DNA of 37,306 bases from Acidobacteriales bacterium 13_2_20CM_55_8 (GCA_001914815.1 MNDG01000003.1:1185-38490); one strand, 5' to 3'; shown: positions 9,497-17,566, counted from the first letter of the stretch. A program made the numbers and translations. The notes: generated from the sequence alone by a model not told the origin.

Positions 9497-9511
9497 TGGA
9501 CAAGTTGTCCA
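9497..9511. promoter_or_regulatory. Dyad TGGACAA-G-TTGTCCA, copy 2 of GGACA-N3-TGTCC
   Basis: Perfect inverted repeat read directly from sequence; same 13-bp core as 9403..9417. Confidence 0.45.
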
Positions 9512-9649
9512 AGATCGTTGCCAGGCAATCGTTCGCAACCATCGTCAAATGAATGAGTTAGTGGAATCGGCGGGCTGGAATGAGACCTGCAACTGGAATA
9601 GCGACCAATCTTCTCGGAGTCGGCTGTCTTGCTGTGTGGAGAGTGAAAG

Positions 9650-11473
9650 ATGAAGCAAAAAAACCGAAACGAACGGAGCTTCACCGCCAACACCGTAGGC
9701 AGGTGGACCACGCTCACTGCAGTACTCGTGGTCCTTCTAGGAACGTCCAGTTTCGGATTTGGTCAGGGACATTCGCAGTCCACCCGAGAAAAGGGCAACT
9801 CAAGTGTACGCACCACGCTGTCACCGGAACTTTCTACAATCCTGGCTGGGCTTCAAAATCGGTCTTCGAACCAACGTTTAGACGTGATTGTGCAATTCAA
9901 GCATTCCCCATCCGATAGTCGGATTCAAACGGTGAAAGCTCTGGGCGGAGTTTCGCGCCATCGGCTGAATGTGATTCGCGGTGGCCTGTTTAATCTTACT
10001 GTGAACGGAATCAGGGCTCTGGCCAAGGATCCTGAAGTTGCTTACATCTCGCCCAATCGTTCATTGAATGGAGCGTCCGACTACACCGAAGCCACAGTGG
10101 GCGCGGACGTAGCCCAAAGTTATGGCTGGGACGGCGCCGGAGTGACAGTGGCGGTGATCGATAGTGGTATCAGCAATCACCCCGATCTGCGCGATCCAGT
10201 CTCAGGCCAATCGCGGGTGGTATACAGCGAGAGTTTTGTCCCCGGCACCGATGCCAGTGACCAATACGGCCACGGTACACACGTCGCCGGCATCCTCGCC
10301 GGCAATGGAACGCAATCAGGTGGTCCGAGCAATTCTTCAAGAATCTACGGCGTTGCTCCCAGCGTCAAGCTGGTTAACCTGAAGGTCCTGGACGTGAATG
10401 GACGAGGGCAGGATTCCTATGTCATCGCGGCCCTGCAACGCGCCGTAGTGCTTAAAGACACATACGGCATTCGTATCGTCAACTTGTCATTGGGACGACC
10501 AGTATTCGAAAGTTACACTCAGGATCCACTCTGCCAAGCAGTGGAAGCGGCTTGGCAAGCTGGATTGATCGTGATTGTGGCGGCTGGAAATGACGGCCGC
10601 AGAAATACTTACGGCATGCACGGCTACGGCACAGTTGCAGCTCCAGGCAATGATCCCTATGTAATTACTGTCGGTGCAATGAATGCCAAGAATACTGCTA
10701 ACCCGGCAGATGATGTCATCACCACTTACAGTTCGAAGGGGCCCACGATGTTGGATCACGTCGTGAAACCCGACCTGGTTGCTCCCGGCAACCGCATCGC
10801 CTCGCTGCTCGTGCCTAGAAGCACGCTGGATCTGAAGTTGCCGAGCAATGAAGTATCGCCGCCAAGTTACGGAGGCAATTTTTGGAGCCCGAAATCGTAC
10901 TTCATCCTGAGCGGCACGAGTATGGCGACACCAGTGGTAAGTGGAGCCGCCGCACTGATGCTAGAGCAGGACAGCAGTCTCACCCCGGATCTGGTGAAGG
11001 CCCGCCTGATGAAGACTGCCGATAAGGTCTTTCCCGTAAGCTCGAGACTTACCGTCGGAAGCATCACCGACGATTATCAATACGACATTTTCACGGTGGG
11101 CGCGGGTTATCTCGACATTCCTGGCGCCTTAGCGAATAACGACACGGTGACGGGTACCGCGCTCTCGCCGATCGCGGTACGCGATTCTTCCGGCACTGTC
11201 TCTCTTGTGGCCGATGCCTCTTCCGTCTGGAGTAACTCCGTGATCTGGGGTAACTCCGTGATCTGGGAAAGTTCAGTCATCTGGGGAAACGCTTTGGTTA
11301 GCGGAACCTCGGTGATCTGGGGGAATTCAGTAGTGTGGGGCAACGCCACACTGGATGGCTGCAGCGTAATCTGGGGCAGCTCGGTTATTTGGGGCTCTAC
11401 AGTCGGCGCAACCGACGCAGGAAATGATGCCCTGAGCATTGACGGGGGCGGAGACGACGACGAGTTACCATGA
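9650..11473 (+). CDS. Secreted S8 (subtilisin-like) serine protease with I9-like propeptide and C-terminal W-hexad repeat
   Basis: Catalytic triad contexts VAVIDSGI, YGHGTHVAGI, LSGTSMATPVVSGAAA; propeptide RLDVIVQFKH...LFNLTVNGIRALAKDPEVAYISPNR; hydrophobic N-terminus; tail SVIWGN repeats. Confidence 0.95.
   Translation: MKQKNRNERSFTANTVGRWTTLTAVLVVLLGTSSFGFGQGHSQSTREKGNSSVRTTLSPELSTILAGLQNRSSNQRLDVIVQFKHSPSDSRIQTVKALGGVSRHRLNVIRGGLFNLTVNGIRALAKDPEVAYISPNRSLNGASDYTEATVGADVAQSYGWDGAGVTVAVIDSGISNHPDLRDPVSGQSRVVYSESFVPGTDASDQYGHGTHVAGILAGNGTQSGGPSNSSRIYGVAPSVKLVNLKVLDVNGRGQDSYVIAALQRAVVLKDTYGIRIVNLSLGRPVFESYTQDPLCQAVEAAWQAGLIVIVAAGNDGRRNTYGMHGYGTVAAPGNDPYVITVGAMNAKNTANPADDVITTYSSKGPTMLDHVVKPDLVAPGNRIASLLVPRSTLDLKLPSNEVSPPSYGGNFWSPKSYFILSGTSMATPVVSGAAALMLEQDSSLTPDLVKARLMKTADKVFPVSSRLTVGSITDDYQYDIFTVGAGYLDIPGALANNDTVTGTALSPIAVRDSSGTVSLVADASSVWSNSVIWGNSVIWESSVIWGNALVSGTSVIWGNSVVWGNATLDGCSVIWGSSVIWGSTVGATDAGNDALSIDGGGDDDELP
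11219..11398 (+). repeat. Ten tandem hexads (protein level) in the protease tail
   Basis: SSVWSN SVIWGN SVIWES SVIWGN ALVSGT SVIWGN SVVWGN ATLDGC SVIWGS SVIWGS; codons vary between hexads. Confidence 0.9.
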
Positions 11474-11557
11474 CCGGTCGGCACGCCCGGTTGATGATTT
11501 GATGAAGCGATAACGACATAAAGACTTGAAGATTAACCGCAGGGTGAGGAGAAGGGC

Positions 11558-11659
11558 ATGAAAAACAGAATTAGCAAATTGGTCTACGGCTTACTGGTTC
11601 CGGCGATCGTCGCACTACTGGCAATCGCATGCAATGCCTCGGCGGTTTGGGGCAGCTAA
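11558..11659 (+). CDS. 33-aa micro-ORF 1: MKNRISKLVYGLLVPAIVALLAIACNASAVWGS
   Basis: Strong Shine-Dalgarno-like AGGAGAAGG upstream; positively charged N-terminus, hydrophobic core, ASA then VWGS stop. Not in supplied ORF track. Confidence 0.7.
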   Translation: MKNRISKLVYGLLVPAIVALLAIACNASAVWGS

Positions 11660-11662
11660 TTG

Positions 11663-11678
11663 CGGAGCATTGGCTCCG
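11663..11678 (+). other. Intercistronic hairpin CGGAGC-ATTG-GCTCCG
   Basis: Perfect 6-bp stem with 4-nt loop between the two micro-ORFs; no T-run. Confidence 0.45.
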
Positions 11679-11712
11679 TCAGAATGGAATAGAACACGGC
11701 AGTGGAGACACT

Positions 11713-11814
11713 ATGAACCGATTCAAGAAACCAGCAATTGCGATTCTTCTACTCACGACGGCGATATTGGCGCTCAGTCTGCTTTCGGCCGCATCGGCGG
11801 TATGGGGTAGCTAA
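11713..11814 (+). CDS. 33-aa micro-ORF 2: MNRFKKPAIAILLLTTAILALSLLSAASAVWGS
   Basis: Internal ATG of track ORF 11629..11814 with GGAG upstream; same length, same architecture and same ASAVWGS end as micro-ORF 1. Confidence 0.7.
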   Translation: MNRFKKPAIAILLLTTAILALSLLSAASAVWGS

Positions 11815-12047
11815 CAGATTGGGGTGGCTTGCACGATCCGGCCAGTCACCAGCCTGGCGGGCTCTGTCCGGCGACAGCTTACACTTGTTCGAACCTGCGT
11901 TCTAGTCCACGTTATCTCGCCTATCATCGAATCTGATTCGGACCCGGCCACACGGAAGTAACCTTTTCACGACCTTCAACAACATGCTAAAGAAGGTGCG
12001 GGGATTGGCGCGCCTCGGTGGGATAACTGCGCCTTTGTCTTCAACCC

Positions 12048-13379
12048 ATGAAACCGGCCGCCGAGATGCAACTCGTGGACGGGACCACTGCCGTGGTTCG
12101 CAGCGAAATCATGCGCAAGCTCATGGCCATGGTGGAACGTGTGGCCCAGCAGGACGCCGCGGTTTTGATTGTCGGTGAGACAGGCAGCGGCAAGGAAATG
12201 GTGGCCAAAGCCATCCATCAACATTCACTTCGTTGCGGCAAACCTTTTGTGGACGTAAATTGCGCTGCGCTTCCCGAACATCTGGTAGAAAGCGAATTGT
12301 TCGGGTACGAGAAGGGCGCTTTCAGCGGAGCTGACGTCACCAAGCCAGGGTTGTTTGAAATGTCGGACCAGGGAACGCTGTTGCTCGATGAAATTGGGGA
12401 ACTCGACGGCAAAGTTCAAGCAAAACTGCTTCGTGTGCTGGATGGAGTTGCCTACTATCGCCTAGGCGGCAGCCGGAAGGTTACGGTGAACGTACGCGTT
12501 ATCGCTGCCACGAATCGTGATCTGGAACAGGAAGTACAGGCCGGCAAATTCCGCCGTGATCTATACCATCGTCTCACCCAATTCCAGTTGCAGGTGCCAC
12601 CGTTACGAGAGCGTCTGGAGGATATCTCCGCCCTTGCGGAATTTTTTCTGCGCCAGCATGCTCCTTCGGCCAAATTCAGTGACGAAGCAATGCAAGCGCT
12701 TTTGCATTATCCCTGGCCGGGGAACGTGCGCGAACTGAAGAACGTGATTTTCAAAGCCGCCATGCATGCCAAGCCCGGCACCCGGGAGATCCGCGCCAGC
12801 GATCTTCCCGCCTCGGTTTGTGGCGCGCCGGAGATTTCTACCGCTGCCGCTTTTCAAGGGAATCTGGACGACATGGAAAAGCAAATGATCTTCCAGACTC
12901 TCGCTCGCACTGCAGGTAACCAGGCGAAAGCGGCCGAGCAACTGGGAATTTCCGGCCGTACCTTGCGGCGGAAATTAGCCAAGTACGAAAAACAGCAGAC
13001 AGCAGACGGCTCCCAAACGGCTTTGGGCACGCTCAGCGCTCCGCAGCAGCGTTATTTCCGCGTAACCCTGGACGTCCCAGTAATGCTTCAAGTGGACGGA
13101 GTACAGATAGAAGCCACTAGCGTCAACATCAGTTCTGGCGGACTCGCCATCAAGACACCGGCGCCTCTTTCCCATGGCAACATGATCGAAGTGTCTTTCA
13201 ATCTGCCGGGCACGTCTTCGCCCATTGAATTCAAAGGTAAACTAGCATGGGCCGCAACTGACGGCCTCACTGGTCTGAGCATCGTCGAGATTCATCCCGC
13301 ATTGCAACGCGAACTTCAACAGTGGCTGGTTGACAAAGCTAAGACGGAAGGCTGGGCGGAGGCGCAAGCTACGCATTAG
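12048..13379 (+). CDS. Sigma-54-type AAA+ regulator (bEBP-like) with Fis-type HTH and C-terminal PilZ domain
   Basis: GETGSGKE (Walker A), GAFSGA (variant of GAFTGA), LLLDEIGEL (Walker B), LGISGRTLRRKL HTH, then RYFRVTLDVPVML...NISSGG PilZ-like segment; no N-terminal sensory domain. Confidence 0.88.
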   Translation: MKPAAEMQLVDGTTAVVRSEIMRKLMAMVERVAQQDAAVLIVGETGSGKEMVAKAIHQHSLRCGKPFVDVNCAALPEHLVESELFGYEKGAFSGADVTKPGLFEMSDQGTLLLDEIGELDGKVQAKLLRVLDGVAYYRLGGSRKVTVNVRVIAATNRDLEQEVQAGKFRRDLYHRLTQFQLQVPPLRERLEDISALAEFFLRQHAPSAKFSDEAMQALLHYPWPGNVRELKNVIFKAAMHAKPGTREIRASDLPASVCGAPEISTAAAFQGNLDDMEKQMIFQTLARTAGNQAKAAEQLGISGRTLRRKLAKYEKQQTADGSQTALGTLSAPQQRYFRVTLDVPVMLQVDGVQIEATSVNISSGGLAIKTPAPLSHGNMIEVSFNLPGTSSPIEFKGKLAWAATDGLTGLSIVEIHPALQRELQQWLVDKAKTEGWAEAQATH

Positions 13380-13529
13380 TTCAGCATCTGCCGCTACTTC
13401 TTCTACGTAGCACATCCAAGCGTCGTGCCTACCCCACTTTAATGCAGAATTACAACCGGCCATCGCGAAAATGATGTCGCCCCAGACTGCGGGAATGTCA
13501 TCTAAGGAAAGCAGCCCAGGATCCAGCAC

Positions 13530-14453
13530 ATGATGAGTCTTCGAAATTTTTCGCGAGCAATTGGGAGGGCGGTCCGCGATGTAGATAGCAAACATCTGCT
13601 CGCTTTCTCAGGAAGTCTTGCCTACTACTATTTCCTGGCGTTGTTGCCTCTGCTGATCCTGCTGGCCAGCGCGCTGGCCTACGTTCCGATCCCCCATCTG
13701 TTCGATCAGGTGTTGCTATGGATGTCCTACTTCATTCCACCTGATTCGATGACCCTGGTCAGCAAAGTTTTTTCTGATCTCATGGCGACCCGGAATTCCG
13801 GTTTCTTATCGTTCGGAATCATAGGCACTATCTGGACTGCCTCGGGAGCTTCAGCCGCCATGATCGAAGCTCTGAACGTTGCCTACGGAGTCAACGAAGG
13901 GCGGCCGTTTTGGCATACACGCCTGCTGGCGGTCGGTCTGACATTCCTACTGGGGATATTGGTAGCCATTGTTTTAGCGGCGATGATCATGGGGCCCGTC
14001 CTGGGCGCGAAACTCGCCCAGCGCATGGGAATCCATCCGCTCTTCACCCAGTCCTGGTTCTACTTTCGATGGGTTCTCGCCATCTCGTTTTCCACGATTG
14101 CCATTGAGATGGTTTACTACCTGGCTCCGAACGTTGAGCAGCGGAAGTTTTTACGCACCGTGCCCGGTTCGTTCGTGGCCGTAGCAGCATGGATAGGCGC
14201 ATCCTATGCTTTCGGATTTTACGTGGAGCATGTGGGGATGTTGAGCAAGAGTTATGGAACCCTGGGCGCAGTCGCGGGTCTCTTGCTTTGGTTTTATTTG
14301 AGCAGCGCCGCGATTTTGATTGGAGCGGAAGTCAACGCCGAACTGCTCAAGGCTGCGCGCGAGCAGTTGCCCGTCAAAGAAGCTCCGAGTGCCAAGGATG
14401 CGGCCGAGCCGCCGGTTGGCGTGGCAGGACAAAGCACTCGAATCACGGGATAA
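13530..14453 (+). CDS. YihY/BrkB family membrane protein
   Basis: Multi-TM protein with SLAYYYFLALLPLLILLAS...YGTLGAVAGLLLWFYLSSAAILIGAEVNAEL, hallmark of YihY/virulence factor BrkB family. Confidence 0.9.
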   Translation: MMSLRNFSRAIGRAVRDVDSKHLLAFSGSLAYYYFLALLPLLILLASALAYVPIPHLFDQVLLWMSYFIPPDSMTLVSKVFSDLMATRNSGFLSFGIIGTIWTASGASAAMIEALNVAYGVNEGRPFWHTRLLAVGLTFLLGILVAIVLAAMIMGPVLGAKLAQRMGIHPLFTQSWFYFRWVLAISFSTIAIEMVYYLAPNVEQRKFLRTVPGSFVAVAAWIGASYAFGFYVEHVGMLSKSYGTLGAVAGLLLWFYLSSAAILIGAEVNAELLKAAREQLPVKEAPSAKDAAEPPVGVAGQSTRITG

Positions 14454-14458
14454 ATTTG

Positions 14459-14632
14459 TCAGCCGGTGAGTCCGTGAGTCTTCGGGGCTCTTGTTGGGGC
14501 GGGGAGTTCACACTCGAATTGCTCCAATTCCACCAGAGCATCTTCTTTCTTGAGGTGGTCGGAAGTGCGACCACACTTGGCGCAATACCATCCCTCGGTT
14601 TCCCGATTCCATCGAAGATCTGTGTGTTTCAT
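14459..14632 (-). CDS. Small 57-aa CxxC protein
   Basis: MKHTDLRWNRETEGWYCAKCGRTSDHLKKEDALVELEQFECELPAPTRAPKTHGLTG; below the ORF-track size cut; CxxC knuckle. Confidence 0.5.
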   Translation of the reverse strand: MKHTDLRWNRETEGWYCAKCGRTSDHLKKEDALVELEQFECELPAPTRAPKTHGLTG

Positions 14633-14657
14633 AGGCGGGTAGGTGCGGAGATCGGAT

Positions 14658-14774
14658 TTATCTCTTAGTAACTAAATAGCTCTCCCAGAAGAGGTAGGCA
14701 AAGCCCAGGACGGAAATCGCCAGCAGCAGGATCGATCCCGTGAACCACCATTCCAGTTTTGACCTGTCGGCCAT
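14658..14774 (-). CDS. Small 38-aa single-pass membrane protein
   Basis: MADRSKLEWWFTGSILLLAISVLGFAYLFWESYLVTKR; clear hydrophobic helix, below the ORF-track size cut; 25 nt upstream of the CxxC ORF on the same strand. Confidence 0.5.
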   Translation of the reverse strand: MADRSKLEWWFTGSILLLAISVLGFAYLFWESYLVTKR

Positions 14775-15036
14775 GGTCAAGAATGCTACCTTCTGCCTGC
14801 GGCATCGAACTAGGTCACGCTCGTAATAGGGGATTTGTCCGAAATCGAACCGGCAACGTGGAAGAGCGGCCCTTTCATGGCCCGCGTTACGAAGGAAACG
14901 ACGACGGGCTTCAGCCCATGGTGGTCGTTGTAAGAGGGAGAGAAGAGTGGCTTGCTGAGACCTGGGGACTCACGCTATTGTGGGACAACGCTGGAGACGC
15001 GAAACTCCAGCAATCCTGTGGCAGTTCCAACTTCCG

Positions 15037-15112
15037 GGGCCTGTAGCTCAACGGTTAGAGCAGCACACTCATAATGTGTTGGTTCTAGGTTCGAATCCTA
15101 GCAGGCCCACCA
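15037..15112 (+). tRNA. tRNA with CAU anticodon (elongator Met or Ile2; not resolvable by eye)
   Basis: Acceptor GGGCCTG/CAGGCCC, D-arm GCTC..GAGC, anticodon loop CTCATAA, T-arm CTAGG-TTCGAAT-CCTAG, encoded CCA. Confidence 0.95.
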
Positions 15113-15287
15113 ACATTTTCCGCTACTCTCAAAAACCGGCAACCTGTAATTCTTTCCACCACTTAGAGCAAAATCGCTCTACAAGAAGCCTCCCAGCAAC
15201 CTAAGGACAATACCGGATTCCACGGGCACCGTTACGACTCTAGACTCACGATGAGCAAAAAATCATCTCTCCGGAGGATTAGACATT

Positions 15288-16400
15288 ATGAAAGCAAGAG
15301 CAACTATTGTATCCGTAGTGCTCTTGGGAGCGAGCTGGGTCGTGGCCCAGAGCACATCCCCCAGCAGCACACCGCAGACAGGTTCTCCCAATAGCGCGAC
15401 GCAGGGCAGCCAGAGTTCCGTCTCAAACCAGAGCAGCCCAAACAGCTCCGCCGCTAGTCAGGCCGGATCCAATCAGGCCATGACCAATCAGAGCCCGATG
15501 CGAGGATGTTTAGGCGGCTCTCCCACGAGTGGCGAATACACGCTCACCGATCCGCAGACCGGGACCGTGTATCACCTAACGGGCAATACTGCTGACCTGC
15601 GTATGCATATTGGAGAACAAGTAGAAGTCATGGGTCAGCCGATGAGGAGCAACTCCGCGGACGTCGGATCTCCTAGCGCGTCATCCGGATCTTCGAATTC
15701 AGGATCCGCGAACGCCGGATCTGCTAGCGCGAGCACGAATGCCAGCACGGGCACAATCAGTAGTTCTCAGACTGGAAATGCCGGAAGCATGGTGACTGGC
15801 AATACTGGCTATGGTTCCAGCGGCGCCGCGAACGCATTCAAGGTAAGCGGCGTAACCAAAGTAGCGGATCATTGCGGAACCTCGAAGACGGGGCCAACTG
15901 CTTCCATGCAGGGTTCGACGGAAGTAGCGCAGACGGCAACTGCTTCCGGACAGACTGCAGGTTCCAGCAGCACGTCGGGCACAACTGCAGGACAAAAGCC
16001 GAGCAGCAGCACAACTCCCAATGCGAATCCGGGCGCGGCAATAAAAACATCTTCCACCACTACAGCGCCGAGCACGCAATCGCCGGGCAGCACCGCGACT
16101 CCAACTCCGCAAACTGCTTCTCCTATGCCGCAGACGGCCTCACCGACGCCGGCTACTGCTTCTCCGACTCCGAATGCAACCCCGACTCCGGGCGCACCGC
16201 CAGGGACGACTGTCAACCCGTGCGTGACGCCGGGTACAAGCGGTACCGCGTCCAGTTCGACGACCGTAACTCCTGGATCGCAACCTCCGGCAAGCTCCAG
16301 CACCCCGGGAACTACGACTGCTCAGCCAGGGACCACGGCGGGAACCGCGAACCCTTGTCCGACGACACCGCCGATTACGAATCCACAGACTCCGAAATGA
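15288..16400 (+). CDS. Secreted Ser/Thr/Pro-rich low-complexity protein
   Basis: Signal peptide MKARATIVSVVLLGASWVVAQ; one ordered segment GEYTLTDPQTGTVYHLTGNTADLRMHIGEQVEVMGQP; remainder S/T/P/G repeats. Confidence 0.75.
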   Translation: MKARATIVSVVLLGASWVVAQSTSPSSTPQTGSPNSATQGSQSSVSNQSSPNSSAASQAGSNQAMTNQSPMRGCLGGSPTSGEYTLTDPQTGTVYHLTGNTADLRMHIGEQVEVMGQPMRSNSADVGSPSASSGSSNSGSANAGSASASTNASTGTISSSQTGNAGSMVTGNTGYGSSGAANAFKVSGVTKVADHCGTSKTGPTASMQGSTEVAQTATASGQTAGSSSTSGTTAGQKPSSSTTPNANPGAAIKTSSTTTAPSTQSPGSTATPTPQTASPMPQTASPTPATASPTPNATPTPGAPPGTTVNPCVTPGTSGTASSSTTVTPGSQPPASSSTPGTTTAQPGTTAGTANPCPTTPPITNPQTPK

Positions 16401-16422
16401 ATTTATGAATATTCGAAATGGG

Positions 16423-16448
16423 AAGGCCCACTTTGGTGGGCCTTTTTT
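16423..16448 (+). terminator. Rho-independent terminator
   Basis: AAGGCCCAC-TTTG-GTGGGCCTT followed by T-run. Confidence 0.9.
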
Positions 16449-16707
16449 GTTGCGGGTAATGGCGGAGGATCGAGTGGAATGGAGCTAGTTTCTGTCGCCC
16501 ATTCGGGCTTTGTCCCCGGTTTGCGTCACCACCCACGACTGGCGCCGTGGGGCTGGGGGCTCAGAGAGGGTGGCGTTGCAGAATCCAGTTAAAAAAATCA
16601 CTATGCCCACAATCTCGTACCGGGCATAGGGATTCCTCAGCGGCTAGGCTGCCGCTCGGAATGACAGCTCATGAGATAATTTAGTTTCACCAGTTGTGAG
16701 GAATGCA

Positions 16708-16986
16708 ATGGCAGAGCACACGGTCTTCTGCGTCAAACTGAAGAAAGAGCTTCCTGGCCTCGATGAACCCCCGTTCGACACCGAACTGGGAAAGAAAGTC
16801 TACGAAAATGTTTCGCGCGACGCCTGGCACTCGTGGATGGAATTCTGCAAGATGTTGCTCAACGAATACCGCCTGAATCCGGCGCGCAAGGAGGATCAGG
16901 AAGTAATCGTCAAGCAGATGGAACAATATTTTTTTGGTGAAGGTTCCGCTTTACCCGCCCAGTACGTGCCGCCTGCGCAGAAATAG
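16708..16986 (+). CDS. YggX-like Fe(II)-trafficking / oxidative damage protection protein
   Basis: VFCVKLKKELPGLDEPPF...YENVSRDAWHSWMEFCKMLLNEYRLNPARKEDQEVIVKQMEQYFFGEG; YggX-like layout. Confidence 0.85.
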   Translation: MAEHTVFCVKLKKELPGLDEPPFDTELGKKVYENVSRDAWHSWMEFCKMLLNEYRLNPARKEDQEVIVKQMEQYFFGEGSALPAQYVPPAQK

Positions 16987-17002
16987 CTCCCGGAACCTGC
17001 TC

Positions 17003-17566
17003 TCAGAAGTGCAACACAATTCCCGTCGACAACCGTAAGTTATTCTGCTTGTCGCTGAAGAAACTAGTGTGCAACAGGTCAGCCTGGAAACGCCAGTTCA
17101 CCAGCGGAACCAGGTGATAATCCAGCCCGCCACCGTAGGCGCTGGCAAAGGATGTGTCCGAGGTGGAAAATCCTGATTTGTTTCCTGTGATATGCGCCAC
17201 GCCAAATAATGCCTGAGCAAAAGGCGTGACCTTCCCCACGGAAACAGAAACCCGCGGGCCGAGCACAACACTGTACATCTTGGCATCCAGAGTAGGCGAG
17301 CAGGAAACGGCTCCGGGGGGAACGGGACAAAATATAGGGAATTGCGCTGTCCCGTAATGGCCACTAAGGTCAGCAACGATCCCAATCCAGGGAAGGAACT
17401 TTCCTTCCAACGAACCATTCCAGCCATTCAAATTGCTGCTTGTACTGGAAGTCAGACCAGCCCTGAGATAGGAATATCCGAAGAAAACATTTCCTTTGGG
17501 AATTTGAGCGGTGGCAAGAGTTGCGAATGTGAAAATGGTGAGTGCGATGACAGTGATTCTGGACAC
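17003..17566 (-). CDS. Outer-membrane beta-barrel protein (OMP_b-brl-like)
   Basis: Signal peptide ...ATLATAQIPKGNVFFGYSYLRAG; alternating beta pattern, FAQALFGVAH, ends in LSTGIVLHF. Confidence 0.75.
   Translation of the reverse strand: MSRITVIALTIFTFATLATAQIPKGNVFFGYSYLRAGLTSSTSSNLNGWNGSLEGKFLPWIGIVADLSGHYGTAQFPIFCPVPPGAVSCSPTLDAKMYSVVLGPRVSVSVGKVTPFAQALFGVAHITGNKSGFSTSDTSFASAYGGGLDYHLVPLVNWRFQADLLHTSFFSDKQNNLRLSTGIVLHF

Noticed and set aside
11478-11500. Sigma-54-like CGGCACGCCCGGTTGATG upstream of micro-ORF 1
   Set aside because: GG and the downstream element are not at the required spacing and GC is missing.
15869-16408. Alternative-frame ORFs on both strands (178 aa plus, 144 aa minus)
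   Set aside because: By-products of the low-complexity S/T/P-rich gene; compositionally biased and without domains.
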